A stretch of DNA of 64,000 bases from Zizania palustris (Eukaryota > Streptophyta > Magnoliopsida > Poales > Poaceae), in contig JAAALK010000288.1 of the NCBI GenBank assembly GCA_019279435.1, forward strand, positions 50,907,742-50,971,741. Direction: 5' to 3'. Of the stretch, positions 42,243 to 54,702 are shown piece by piece. Position numbers and translations under genes: made by a program. Within the stretch, counting starts at the first letter, position 1; the number at the start of each line of letters is the position of its first letter. Under the pieces are notes generated by a model that did no database searches, was not told the DNA's origin, and saw only the letters and a program-made list of their open reading frames with translations.

Positions 42243-45200
42243 ATGGCGAAAACCAAAGGTTCTGGACCTTCAGCCTTGGCCCGACAATAGGCTGCTGCTG
42301 CAGAGGCGGCGGCAGCGTTGGCGACAGTAGCTCCAACACCCGCAGCGGCAACCATGGCGGCGGGAGGAGGGAATCCCCCAAATGTTGGTGATCAAGGCCT
42401 CTTCCCGGCATCAGCGAAGTATGTGGACCAGTCTTATCAACTGGGACCATCAACCTGCAGTAGGGAATCGCTAGCTGCGGCAGTAGAAGGCAGAATCAGT
42501 TCGGGGGTGATGATTTGCAAACCTGGGAAAGAGATCATTCCTTCGCCAAGGCCCGGAGAGGTGGTTGTCTTCGAAGCCTTCTTCGAAGCCGGATTGGGCC
42601 TTCCTGCGATAGACTTCTTGGCCGAGGTACTGGATCTGTTCCATGTCACTCTCCCCCAGCTTTCTCTAAATGCAGTAGCTCGACTTGCCATCTTCGAATG
42701 GGCGTTGTGAGCTGAAGGTTGCGAAGGGAGGGCAGAAATCTTCGCTGCACTACACAGAGCTTCATGCCAGCCGAAGACCTTCGTAGGCCCCGGTGGTGAA
42801 AAAACAGTAGTGGCCTTCGGAAGTATTAACTTCAGGCTTCGGGATGAGTATGCCCTCCGATTTCCTGCTAAAGCCATCAATTCAAGGTGGTACACCGACT
42901 GGATCTTAAAATGGTTTTATGCCGAAGTTGGAGCAAGCAGCCGCCTAGCTGGACCCCTTCAAGATATCAACTTCCGAAAGGAAGCTCTTGAGCATCCGGA
43001 TCTAGGCCAGCTCGAAGCTCGCCTCAGCCTGCTGCAGAAAATTAGTTGCCGCCTGAGTATGAGGGACTTAGCCGAAGAATTCCTCGGGCTTCAAATCCCT
43101 CCTTTGATGGCCAACTGGCCTATCATCTTCGAAGAGGATTCGGAAGGCGGTCTTCGAAAAATTTCTTCAACTTCGAGCCCTGCAGGTAACTCCGAAAACA
43201 ACATGTATTATGCATATTCATTCGAAGGAATAAATAACTTAACTTGTTTTTTAGCTTCTTCAGCCCCTATGACTTCGGAGCAGATTGTGAGAGCTTCGGA
43301 GAAGATTCTAGGCGCCCCAACTCCAACCGAAAAAGAATGGAGAGTTAAACTGGTTGGTAGTTGGGAGCGATTCAACCGAGTATGGGGGCTGCTTGAATTG
43401 AATCTGCCCCCTTTGGTGGATTGGGTGCCTTCGGAGAAAGGGCCCAAGAAGAGGAAAGCTGAAGCCGGAGCTTCAAGCTCTGCCAAGACTCCGATCAAGA
43501 AAGTAGCTAAGAAGCCTAAAAAGCCTGCACCTTCGAGCCCGAGAGCTTCAGTCTCCGATTCTCAGGAGGACGAAGGTAGATTAATGGAGAGGTTGATTGA
43601 TGAAGATGTAGCTCAAATAGATACTCATATCGAAGATGCTGCGAGTGTGTCGGAGTCTCAAGTTAACCTCGAACAAATGAGGACTCCGGCTGCTCAAGAG
43701 GATTTACCTCAAGGAGGAGACCAAATCGAAGCCCCTATGACTGAAAGCGGAGTCGAAGTTACTATGAGTTCTGTTCCGGATGAAGCAACGACTATTCAAG
43801 GAGATGCTCCGGCAGTCGAAGTTTTGACGCTGGATTCGGATGAAGAAGATCTCGCCTTCGATCCTCCAAGCAGTCCAATGCTCGTTCGCCGCCAGAATGT
43901 CGAAGGTAAACTTCGCATAATTCTTTTGTTCTTTTCTGCAAAATTATACAATGTATAATACCTTTGCTTTTGCAGAGCCCTCTTCTGTGGAAGAAGTCCA
44001 TCCCGAAGATCCAACTCGATGGCCTTCGACGACTTCGGAGCCAATCCCGGAAGCCATTCAGATGGGACCAGGAAAAGGCAAAGGGAAGATGGACTCCCTT
44101 CCTGCTCTAGGATCAACTCCGTCTGAATCAATAGACGAGAGCCAATCTACTGAGGGGGGCCCATCTACTGAGGCTCCGAATACCACAGCACAATGCTCCG
44201 AACCTTCGCCAAGCGAGGATGACCAGCAAGCCTCGAAAATGCTCTCCCTTTTAACTCCTTTTTTGGAGCAAAGAATTGGGCTTCGGACTCTGCTCAAGCC
44301 TTTGGGTCGAGCTAGTCGCGAAGTCGGGGAGACGGAGTTGGTGGCCATCCTGAGCGAGGCAGGAAGTTCGGAGCTTAACGTTGCCATGGAACATGCAGCC
44401 TACCAGGTACGGAATACCTGCGAAACAAAATCACATTTATATACAAATAATTTCTTACCTTGGTTTTTTCTTTTCTCAGCAAGCAGTCTTGGCCCGAGCT
44501 GCAACTATATCAAGTGAACGTGAAAATGCTCGCCTTCGAGAGGAAAACGAGACTCTTCAGTGAAACTTTACTTTCTCCGAAGCCAGAGTGGTTCAAATGG
44601 ACAATATGGTTTCATCAGAGCGTAGGGCCAGACAAGGCTTGGAGGCTGCAAACAAGGAGCTCGAAGCAGAAAGGATCGTGCTTCGAGCAGAAATTGAAAG
44701 GATGCGGTCGGAACATGCTAGTGCGGGGACCGAGCTTGTTAGGCTCCGAGAGGAAGCTAGCCAGCTACTAAATCAGAAGAATTCTTTGGCTACGGAGGCT
44801 GCTAGACTCTCTGGAGTACTAGAAGAAGTAACTTCGGCGAAGGATGCACTGATTGAAGATAAGCTGAAGTCTGAGAAGGTAGCTGCGGAGGTCATGGAGC
44901 AAATGTTAGGCGTTCTGGAGTACTTCGGTACTACTAGAACGCTTCCTTCGGATGACAACATCTCTCTGCTGCGCCGGTTGAAAAGGATCCAAGGGGCAGC
45001 AAAGCAAATGAAGACAGCGGGCATTCGTTACGGAGAACTCTCCGGACAAGTGGCTGCCTTTGGACTACTTCGTTACTACGAGGATCTGGGTCGATCGATA
45101 GCTCCGAGCGCAGGAGAGGGCCCAATTACCTTTGACGACGACCAGCTTCTCACTCCTTCCGAAGGTGTGGCCGCTGCCTGGCAAACCTTCCAAGCTTCAT

Positions 45201-45857
45201 GGAGAGCCGAAGGTCGCACTGCGATCAAGGCCTGGATTGATGAAGGACAGCGCTAGAAGCAAGCTCGGAACCAAGCTTCGAGCAGCCAGCCTCCTCCGAA
45301 CCCGCAGGTTTAGAAGTACCTTAGGATTTTTGACTATGTAAAGCCTTATGCTAATGTACATTTATCAATGAAAATTTGTTTATCATGTTTTTAGGCTTTG
45401 CCTCATATGGAAGATGTCGAAGTGTTAGACGTTAACGACGAACTTCGCTCATTATGGGCCACCTTCGAAATCTTAAAACTTCATAAATGCCCTCGATTTC
45501 TAGTTCCTCGAGATGATTCCGGAGCAATTGCACCCGAAGTTATCAAAGATATATTATCTTACATTAAAGAGGAAGAAAAAGAAGTTAACTTGGAAACTTC
45601 ATCTTCTGAAGACACTATATGGTCCGGAGACGAAGATGAAGCTCGAAGTAAAAGGTCTGAAGATCTTGGAAGCTGGGAAAGGAGCCCCGAACGACTTCGA
45701 ACTTGGGCCGAGCTTCAGTAAGAACAGAAAGACTTTAGAGCTTCGAAGGGAGGCCGGAGAGTTAAACGCAAAGTTGTTAGAACCCCCGGTAGTGGAACTA
45801 GTCGTTCCAACCCTAGCTCTAGAGATCGAAGAGGTCTTCGATTCCTTCTTGGTATAG
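42243..45857 (+). pseudogene. Antisense gene of B, five exons, few lesions
   Basis: Exons 42243-43185, 43264-43905, 43976-44406, 44480-45306, 45395 to about 45857; introns of 78, 70, 73 and 88 nt, phases 1, 1, 0, 0. Order: Ala-rich start; PF04195-like domain in exon 1 (GEVVVFEAFFEAGLGL, LPQLSLNAVARLAIFEWAL); WERFNRVWG and a basic stretch in exon 2; acidic exon 3; coiled coil in exon 4 (about 270 codons) with RRLKRIQGAAKQMKTAG; acidic exon 5. Stops: TAG at codon 16, TGA at 42708, one in-frame stop near 44561 and TAG near 45255. Exon 5 has two overlapping frames: one ends in a basic tail (RRVKRKVV), the other in EEVFDSFLV at 45857. I think the basic tail is ancestral. Function is unknown. Confidence 0.82.
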
Positions 45858-46199
45858 ATACCAATTTTTCATGATGTAATTGCAATCATATTCATTCAAA
45901 TAATAGATATCGATTTAAAATTGTCTCCCTATTTATTAGCCTCTCTTTGGGTGTAAGCAACTTCGAATTGTATTCAAAGATGGTTAGGCACAAAGAAAAA
46001 CTTTGGAGTACAATTTTGGGGGTTCGGAGCCCCTCTGCAACTTAAAGATCTTTTAAAATCTTATAAAATGTCTTCGACTATTTGTAGTTCGAAGAATGGC
46101 AACTTAGTACCTTTTGTTTTTTGAAAGAAATCAATTGAGATAACTTTCTAGACACTTCGGTGTCCTAACCAGTTAGTCACTTTGGACTTTCTTAACAGA

Positions 46200-46490
46200 C
46201 ATTCGAACTCATGGCTCAAACTCTGTTTTGTTTTGGCCACCTTCGGCTCTTTTTGCGAATTCTGTCAAACCAATGGTTCGGAATTCACAGTGGTCTCTTT
46301 GGACTCTTTTTACGGATGCCTACAAGCCAGTGGCTTGGACTCCGCATGATTTGGTCGCCTCCGACTCTTTTTACGGATGTCTTCCAGCCGATGGCTTGGA
46401 CTCCGTATAATGTGGTTTTGGGCTCTTTTACAGATGTCTTCAAGCCGGTGGCTTGGACTCCGGATTATGTCAGCCCCCACATCGGAAAAT
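46200..46490 (+). repeat. Spacer repeats of B
   Basis: Four units of about 56-61 bp with cores AAGCCAGTGGCTTGGACTCC, CAGCCGATGGCTTGG and AAGCCGGTGGCTTGG, between the convergent ends of the antisense gene and pol. The open frame 46211-46507 follows the units and is not a credible gene. Confidence 0.78.
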
Positions 46491-46596
46491 ATGATTCAGC
46501 TTCATGACACTTCCCTCTCGGTCAACCACGCGGTTCCAGTGCGTCCACTCAGAAGCTAGAAGTTTATGAGGGGAAGGCATTATCTGGACCATATGC

Positions 46597-46602
46597 TTTA
46601 TT
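46597..46602 (-). terminator. Poly(A) signal after B pol
   Basis: AATAAA on the minus strand, 39 nt past the pol stop (46641-46643). Confidence 0.55.
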
Positions 46603-46640
46603 AATTCAGAGGATGATTACAAATGATTTACAAGGAGCCC

Positions 46641-47120
46641 CTATGCGAAGTATCACTTTAGGTGCTCCGCATGCCAAGTATGTGCTAACTCTTCACCTTC
46701 TAAATTAGCAAGTTTAAAAGAGCCAGGACGGCCTGAACGAACAATTAAATATGAACCTTCCCATTTATTTCCCAATTTGCCTGGCGCTATGATGCTTCAT
46801 AGAACGAGATGGTCTGGTCTAAGTTCATTGATCTTAACCTTCGGGTCAAACCAAGCCTTCGTATGCTTATGATATTTTGATAAATTAGCCACAGCTCGAA
46901 GTCTTGTTTCCTCTTTTAAATCTAACGAAGCTTGTCTTTCTCCTTCAATCTCCGGTTCGGTGTTGCGAAGTGATCCTCCTTTAAGCTCTGTTGGAGTCAT
47001 AGCTTCATCTCCGAATAGTAATCTGAATGGAGTGAAACCTGTGGACCTTTTTTGCGTAGTCCGAATGGACCACAAAATCTTCGAGAGTTCTTCGGTCCAC
47101 AATCCTTTTACCAATCCTAC
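46641..47120 (-). pseudogene. pol: B integrase C-terminal part
   Basis: Resumes integrase after G: VKGLWTEEL, FRLLFGDEAM, KWEG followed by S where GPY is expected, LKRYFA-like end with a stop in place of Arg. A further stop follows LVL near 46797. The last five bases (47116-47120, CCTAC) are the duplication made by G. Confidence 0.87.
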
Positions 47121-47615
47121 TGTTGTCGTAAAAGATTACGCTAACAGGTTTCTGTAGAAAAGAAACTAACAAACGAAGTGTTTGTGAAGCAAACTGTTCT
47201 AAGCCTCCGAAAGGATAATAACTTAGAATAGTTCGAAAGTGTGTATTGAATAACTTGTATTCGGTCCCTATTACAGGGTGAATTGGGGGGTATTTATAGG
47301 CCCAAACATTAAGGAAAAGACCTATTTACCCCTCTATTACAACCGACATAGTGGAAACTATTCGGTTCCCTTAATAGGGCTAAAATGGTAAAAGACTAAT
47401 CTAATGAGAAAAAAGATAAGTCTTCCATATTAGCTGGCAGAAAAGATCTTGAAGGGCTTTAGTTCGAAGATATACTCCGAACCGATGCCTATCTTCGTGC
47501 TTCGAACCAGGTTCCGAGCATCTTCGAAGATGGTCTTTTGGGAACCTTCGAACTAGCTGACTGCCTTTATGTTGCTTCGGCAATAACCCCGAAGATGAGA
47601 TATTTTCCCCCAACA
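47121..47615 (-). repeat. 3' LTR of G (495 bp)
   Basis: TGTTGTCGTAAAAG...TTTTCCCCCAACA. It differs from 60945-61439 at the sixth base (T for G) and once near 47537 (CTTTTGGG for CTTCTGGG). Confidence 0.94.
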
Positions 47616-47625
47616 GTAGCCCCTC
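47616..47625 (-). other. Polypurine tract of G
   Basis: GAGGGGCTAC on the minus strand next to the LTR. Confidence 0.74.
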
Positions 47626-47942
47626 GAATACGCTTCTCCGTTGACCTGTAACGTTAGGAAAGCAGTATACGAAAGGAACAGATAACCAATCATAGGGGTT
47701 ATTGGTTTTTATTTTATCTCCGAAATGCATGAAGATATGAACTCTGAGTCAGTCTTAAGGTAATTAATTTTCGAACTATCTTAGAACTGACTTAGGAAGT
47801 TCGAAAGTCTTTTTAGACTTAGAAGAAATAGCCGTTAGTTTCTGTTTCCAACGGAAACTGTAGCAGGCGTTAATTTCGTAAAAGAAGTAACGGCAGGAAT
47901 GCGAAACGACATGGATTAACGGTAAGAAAGTGAAGTCTAGGC

Positions 47943-47950
47943 TATAAATA
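47943..47950 (+). promoter_or_regulatory. TATA box of the antisense gene (G)
   Basis: TATAAATA in GTCTAGGCTATAAATAAAGG, 147 bp before the ATG at 48090. E1 has the same spacing. Confidence 0.74.
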
Positions 47951-48089
47951 AAGGACCTAGAAGTTACCCGGTTACCTTTTCACCGCATTCTAGCAATCAA
48001 AAACTTTTGAACCCTTTGAATTCTTGAGCCCTAGCCTTTGAGTTCTTGAGCCCTAGCCTCCATTTCCTCAGAGCAATCCAGCGATCGTG

Positions 48090-51000
48090 ATGGTGAAGAC
48101 CAAGAGATCTGCGCCTCCTTCGGCCTTGGCTCGGCAACAGGCGGCCGCAGCGGCAGCGGCGGCAGCGTTGGCGGCGGCACCTCCGATGCGGGCGGCGACA
48201 TCCATGGCGGCAGGGGGGAGAAATCCCCAAATCGCCGATGACCAAGGTCTGTGCCCGCCATCAACCAAGTATTTGGATCAGTCTTTTGAGTTGGGGCCTT
48301 CTACCTGCAAGAGAGAGTCTTTGGCAATCACAGCAGGGGGAAAAATTAGTAATGGAGTTATGATTCGGAAGCCGGGCAAAGAATCGATTCCATCACCAAG
48401 ACCCGGAGAAGTAGTAGTATTCGAAGCTTTCTTCGAAGCTGGCTTGGGCCTTCCTGCTGTAGACTTCTTGGCGGAGGTATTGGATCTGTTTCATGTAACC
48501 CTCCCCCAATTATCTCCGAATGCAGTAGCTAGGTTAGCTATCTTTGAATGGGCGCTGAGAGCCGAAGGTTGTGAGGGGAGGGCAGAAATCTTCGCTGCAC
48601 TTCATAGAGCAACTTGCCAGCCGAAGACCTTCGTAGGCTCCGGAGGTGAAAAAGTGGTAGTATCCTTCGGCTCTATCAACTTTAGGCTTCGGGATGAATA
48701 TGCTCTTCAGTTTCCTGCCAAGGCCATCAATGCTAGATGGTATACTGATTGGGTCCTGAGGTGGTTCTATGCCGAAGTTGGAGCGAGCAGTCCTCTGGCT
48801 GGGCCCCTCAAGAAATTCAATTCCGGAAGGAAGCCTTAGTGCAGCCTGACGAAGGCCAGCTCGAAGCTCGCCTTAACTTGCTTCAGAAAATTAGCCGAAG
48901 GTTAAGCATGCGGGACTTAGCCGAAGAATTCCTCGGACTGCAAATTCCTCTGCTGATGGCCAACTGGCCTATCATCTTCGAGGATGACTCGGAAGGCGGT
49001 CTTCGCAAGATCAATTTTACTTCGAGCCCTACAGGTAACTTCGAAACCAATATGCATTGTACATATTTACTTCGAAGAAAGACTAACTTGAATTATTTTT
49101 AGCTTCTTCAGCCCCTATTACTTCATAACAAATTGTAAGGGCTTCGGAGAAGATTTTGGGTGCCCCAACTCCGACTGAAAAAGAATGGCGAATTAAATTG
49201 GTCGGGAGTTGGGAAAGGTTTAACAGAGTATGGGGAATGTTGGAGTTAACTCTGCCCCCTCTGATGGACTGGGTGCCTCTGGAGAAAGGACCCAAGAAAA
49301 GAATGGCTGAAGCCGGAGCTTCAAGCTCCGCAAGAACTCCGGTGAAGAAGGTGGCTCGGAAGCCAAAAAATCTCGCACCTTCGAATCCCGCGCCTTCGAG
49401 CTCAAGAACCTCAATCTCTGGTTCTAAAGAAGATGAAGGTATATTATTAGTGAGATTGATTGATGAAGATGCAGCTCAACGAAATATTCACATTGAAGAT
49501 ACTGCAGGTATACCGGAGCCCCAAGCTATCATTGAAGAAGAGCTCCGGATACTCAAGAGGAGCAAATTGAAGCCCGTATGGGTGAAGAGGAAGTCGAAGT
49601 TCCTACAACTTCAGTTGTGGAGGAAGGAAGGACTGCTCACGGAGATACTCCAACAGCAGAAAATTTAACTGTAGATTCAGATGATGACTTCACCTTTGAT
49701 CCTCCGAGCAGTCCAGTGCTCGATCTCCCGGAGAATGTCGAAGGTAAATTTCGCATAATTCTTATCGATTTCTGTAAAAATTATACAATGTATAATATTT
49801 TTGTTTTTGCAGAGCCTCCTGTTGTAGAAGTACATCACGAAGACACAATTCAAAGGCCTTCGACAACTTCGAAGCCACACCCAGAGGTTACTCAATAGGG
49901 GCCTGGAAGGGGTAAAAGACACATAGAGTCTCTCCCTACTCAAGGATCGACTTCGTCTGAGTCAACAGATGAAAGTGAATCAACTGAGGGGGGGCCATCT
50001 TCAGAAGTTCCAAGGACCTCTGGAGAACACTCCGGAGCTTCGCCAAGCAGGGAAGATCAAAAGGCTTCGGCTCTGCTCCCTCTTTTAACTCCTTTTTTGG
50101 AGCAAAGAAGAGGGCTTCGGACTTTGCTCAAACCTTTAGGTCGAGTGAGTCGGGAAGTCGGGGAGACAGAGCTAGTAGCAAAATTAAGCAAGGCGAAGAA
50201 TTCGGAGCTTAATGTTTCTTTGGAACGAGCAGCTTATTAGGTACGGAGCACCTTCGAACCGATATCTTTAGCAAATTATATTGGGTTCGAAGTACATCTT
50301 CGAACCAGTAGCAAATTATAAATGAATAATTTCTTACTTCAGTTTTTTCTCTTCTTAGCAAGCGGTCTTGGCCCGCGCTGCAGCCTTATCGAACGAAAAT
50401 GAAATTACTCAGCTTCGGGAAGAAAATGAAGCTCTGAAACGCAACTTATCTTTCTCCGAAGCTAGAGTACTTCAAATGGACAATGTAATTTCAGCGGAGC
50501 GCAGGGCCAGACAGGGCTTGGAGGCTGTTAATAAGGAGCTCGAAGCAGAAAAAATCGTGCTTCGGGCCGAAATTGAAAAGGTGAGGTCGGAGCATGCTAG
50601 TGCTGGGTCCGAACTTGTAAGGCTCCAAGAGGAAACTAGCCAACTCCTAAACCAGAAGAAAGATTTAATTACGGAGAACGCTAGGATTTCCAGAGTTTTG
50701 GCAGAAACGACTTCGAGCAAGGATGCGCTAATTGAAGAAAAGCTTAAGTCGGAGAAGGTGGCTACGGAGGTCATCGAACAGATGCTAAGTGTTCTGGAGT
50801 ACTTCGGTACTACTGGATCACTTCCTTCGGATGACAATGTGACTCTGCTGCGCCGGTTAAAGAGGATCCAAGGAGCAGCGAAGCAAATGAAGACGGCGGG
50901 CATGCGTTATGGAGAACTCTCCGGACAAGTGTCTGCCCTTGGATTACTTCGTTACTATGAGGATTTGGGCCGAATAATTACTCCGAGCGCAGAGGGCTCC

Positions 51001-51733
51001 ATTACCTTCGACGACGAGAGACTTTTGAATCCTTCCGAAGGCGTGACTGCCGCCTGGCAAGCCTTTCAAACTTCATGGAGAGCCGAAGGTCGTTCTGCGA
51101 TCAAGGCTTGGATTGATGAAGGCCAACGCCAGAAGCAAGTTCGGAGCCAAGCTTCGAGCAGTCAGCCTCCTCCGAACCCGCAGGTTTAGGAATTATTTAG
51201 GATTTTTTGATTATGTAAAGCTCATGCTTGTAAACATTTATCAATGAAAGTCTTGTTTGTCATATTTTTAGGCTTTGCCTCTTATGGAAGATATCGAAGT
51301 GTTAGAGCTTAACAGCGAACTTCGCTCATTGTGGAACACCTTCGAACTTCTAAAGAGTTATAAGCGTCCTCGATTTCTTATTCCTCGAGATGACTCCGGC
51401 GTAATTGCGCCCGAAGTAATCAAAGACGTATTGTCTTATATTAAAGAGGAAGATAAAGAGATTGACGCAAACACCTCGTCTTCCGAAGACACTAACTGGT
51501 CTGAAGACGAAGGTGAAGCCCAAAATAAAGATCTGAAGATCTTAGAAGCTGGGAAAGAAGCCCCGAGTGGCTTCGAACTTGGGCCGAGCTTCAACAAGAG
51601 CAGAAGGATTTTAGAGCTTCGAGGGGGAGGAAGAGAGTTAAACGTAAAGTTCTTAGAACTTCCGATGTTGGAACTAGTCGTTCCACCCCTAGCTCTCGGG
51701 ACCGAAGAGGTCTCTGATTCCTTCTTGGTATAG
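48090..51733 (+). pseudogene. Antisense gene of G, five exons
   Basis: Exons 48090-49034, 49112-49743, 49813-50240, 50359-51183, 51272-51733; introns of 77, 69, 118 and 88 nt. Intron 3 is longer because of an added stretch flanked by TAGCAAATTAT. The start is MVKTKRSAPP; GTG just before it is not the start. The PF04195-like domain is in exon 1 (about residues 105-180). Exon 4 (275 codons) is fully open and predicted coiled coil. Lesions: a shift near 48818, TAA near 49127, a shift near 49550, TAG near 49899 and TAG at the end of exon 3. In exon 5 one frame is open to 51733, but the basic-tail frame (RKRVKRKVL) is also readable. So even this recent copy encodes no intact full protein. Confidence 0.82.
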
Positions 51734-51884
51734 ATACCAATTTTTCATAGTGTAATCTGTAAATACATTTATTTCAATAATGAATGCCGATTTAAAATTG
51801 TCTCCATATTTACTAGCCCCTCTTTGGGTATAAGCAACTTCGAAATGTATTCAAAGATGGTTATGCGCAAAGAAAAAACTTCGG

Positions 51885-53702
51885 AGTACAATTTTTTGGG
51901 GGTTCGGAGCCCCTCTGTCATTTAAAGATTTTTTGTAATCTTATGCAATGTCTTCGACTTTTTGTACTTAGAACAATGGTAACTTAGTACCTTTGTTTTA
52001 CGAAAGAAATCAATTGAGATAACTTTCAGGACACTTTAGTGTCTTAAGAAATTTGTCACTTTGGACTATGTTAACAGACATTCGAAGCTCATGGCTCAAA
52101 TGTTGTTTTGGTTTAGCCACCTTCGGCTTGTTTTTGCGATCTCTGACGAACCAATGGTTCGGAGTTTGCAATGGTCTCTTTGGACTCTTTTTACGGATGT
52201 CTACCAGCCAATGGCTTGGACTCCGTATAATTTAGCCACCTTCGGCTGTTTTTGCAGAAGTCTACCAGCCAATGGCTTGGACTTCGCAGATTTTGGCCAC
52301 CTTCGGCTCTTTTTACGGAAGTCTGCAAGCTGCAGCTTGGACTCCATAGATTTTGGCCACCTTCGGCTCTTTTTACGGAAGTCTACCAGCCAATGGCTTG
52401 GACTCCGTAGAATGTGGTTTTGGGCTCTTTTACGGATGCCTACAAGCCGTTGGCCTGGGCTCCGGATTATGTCAGCCACCACGTCGGAGGCTTCGAACTT
52501 TATGGGTTCGAAGTCCGAAAATACAACCCAGCTTAATGACACTTCCCTCTCGGTCGACCCCGCGGTTCCAGTGCGTCCACTCGGAAGCTGGAAGTCTATG
52601 AGGGGAAGGCAACTATCAGGGTCATATGCTTTATTAATTTAGAGGTGATTACAAGCGAATTACAAGGAGCCCTTATGCGAAGTATCGCTTTAGGTGCTCC
52701 GCATGCCAAGTATGTGCTAACTCTTCACCTTCTAAATTAGCTAATTTAAATGAACCAGGGCGCCCTGAGCGGACAATTAGATATGGACCTTCCCATTTAT
52801 TGCCTAACTTCCCTGGTGCTATAATGCTTCGTAGAACAAGATGACCCGGCCTTAACTCACTGAGCTTAACCTTCGGGTCATACCAAGTCTTCGTCTGCTG
52901 ATGATACTTTGATAAATTATCTACAGCCCGAAGTCTTGTTTCTTCTGACAAATCTAACGAAGCTTGTCTTTCTTCTTCAATGTCCAGTTCGGTGCTGCGA
53001 AATGATCCCCCTTTGAGCTCCGTTGGAGTCATAGCTTCATCTCCGAATAGTAGTCTGAACGGAGTAAAACCTGTGGACCTTGTTTGCGTAGTCCGAATGG
53101 ACCACAGAATCTTCGGAAGCTCTTCGGTCCACAGTCCCTTTGATAATCCTACTATTCTTCGATTTAGCCCTGATAAAATATTTCCATTGGCTCGCTCTAC
53201 GGCTCCATTCGACTGAGGATGTCTCACTGCAGCAAAACATAGTTGAATGCCTAGGTCTTCGCAAAACTTCCTGAAGGGTTCTGCGTCGAACTGTGTTCCA
53301 TTATCAACTGTGAGATATCTAGGCACTCCGAACCGGCAAATAATGTTCTTCCAGAAGAATTTCTGTACATTGTTCGAAGTGATAGCTGTTAAGGGCTCTG
53401 CTTCTACCCACTTAGAAAAATATTCAATAGCTACCACTGCGAACTTCAGATTTCCCTTTGCTAACGGAAAGGGACCAATTAGATCCATACCCCATCTGGC
53501 CATGGGCCATACCGGAGCAATGACTTGAAGAGCTGTTGGTGGGCGATGACTTCGTCGACCCATCCACTGGCATCCGTGACAAGTGCGGACCAAGCTCTCC
53601 GCATCAGCTGTTATTGTGGGCCAATACAGCCCCTGGCGAAGTGTTTTTCCTGCCAGAGCTCTAGGGGCTAAATGGCTTCCACAAAGGCCTTCGTGAATTT
53701 CT
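51885..53702. repeat. Left copy of a 1.8-kb duplication flanking the N gap
   Basis: Identical by eye to 54703-56519 apart from one T in a homopolymer (six versus five T). It contains spacer, poly(A) signal and the 3' part of pol. The offset is a constant 2817 bp. The pol fragment at 52673-53702 is therefore a second picture of the same DNA, most likely unmerged contig ends. Confidence 0.92.
52160..52485 (+). repeat. Spacer repeats of G, five units
   Basis: Cores at 52204, 52265, 52326, 52386 and 52443 (spacing 61, 61, 60, 57). Typical core CCAGCCAATGGCTTGGACTC; the third is CAAGCTGCAGCTTGG. Several are near-perfect inverted repeats. The array recurs at 54977-55302 in the duplicated copy. Confidence 0.85.
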
Positions 53703-54702
53703 NNNNNNNNNNNNNNNNNNNNNNNNNNNNNNNNNNNNNNNNNNNNNNNNNNNNNNNNNNNNNNNNNNNNNNNNNNNNNNNNNNNNNNNNNNNNNNNNNN
53801 NNNNNNNNNNNNNNNNNNNNNNNNNNNNNNNNNNNNNNNNNNNNNNNNNNNNNNNNNNNNNNNNNNNNNNNNNNNNNNNNNNNNNNNNNNNNNNNNNNNN
53901 NNNNNNNNNNNNNNNNNNNNNNNNNNNNNNNNNNNNNNNNNNNNNNNNNNNNNNNNNNNNNNNNNNNNNNNNNNNNNNNNNNNNNNNNNNNNNNNNNNNN
54001 NNNNNNNNNNNNNNNNNNNNNNNNNNNNNNNNNNNNNNNNNNNNNNNNNNNNNNNNNNNNNNNNNNNNNNNNNNNNNNNNNNNNNNNNNNNNNNNNNNNN
54101 NNNNNNNNNNNNNNNNNNNNNNNNNNNNNNNNNNNNNNNNNNNNNNNNNNNNNNNNNNNNNNNNNNNNNNNNNNNNNNNNNNNNNNNNNNNNNNNNNNNN
54201 NNNNNNNNNNNNNNNNNNNNNNNNNNNNNNNNNNNNNNNNNNNNNNNNNNNNNNNNNNNNNNNNNNNNNNNNNNNNNNNNNNNNNNNNNNNNNNNNNNNN
54301 NNNNNNNNNNNNNNNNNNNNNNNNNNNNNNNNNNNNNNNNNNNNNNNNNNNNNNNNNNNNNNNNNNNNNNNNNNNNNNNNNNNNNNNNNNNNNNNNNNNN
54401 NNNNNNNNNNNNNNNNNNNNNNNNNNNNNNNNNNNNNNNNNNNNNNNNNNNNNNNNNNNNNNNNNNNNNNNNNNNNNNNNNNNNNNNNNNNNNNNNNNNN
54501 NNNNNNNNNNNNNNNNNNNNNNNNNNNNNNNNNNNNNNNNNNNNNNNNNNNNNNNNNNNNNNNNNNNNNNNNNNNNNNNNNNNNNNNNNNNNNNNNNNNN
54601 NNNNNNNNNNNNNNNNNNNNNNNNNNNNNNNNNNNNNNNNNNNNNNNNNNNNNNNNNNNNNNNNNNNNNNNNNNNNNNNNNNNNNNNNNNNNNNNNNNNN
54701 NN
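53703..54702. other. Assembly gap (1000 N)
   Basis: Exactly 1000 N, a fixed placeholder. It lies between two copies of the same 1.8 kb, so the real gap may be zero or negative. Confidence 0.98.

Noticed and set aside
52061..52642. 193-codon ORF over the spacer repeats (also 54878-55459)
   Set aside because: Open only because the units are about 60 bp and lack stops; the repeated WLGLR-type peptide drifts freely between copies, and the ORF appears twice because of the assembly duplication.
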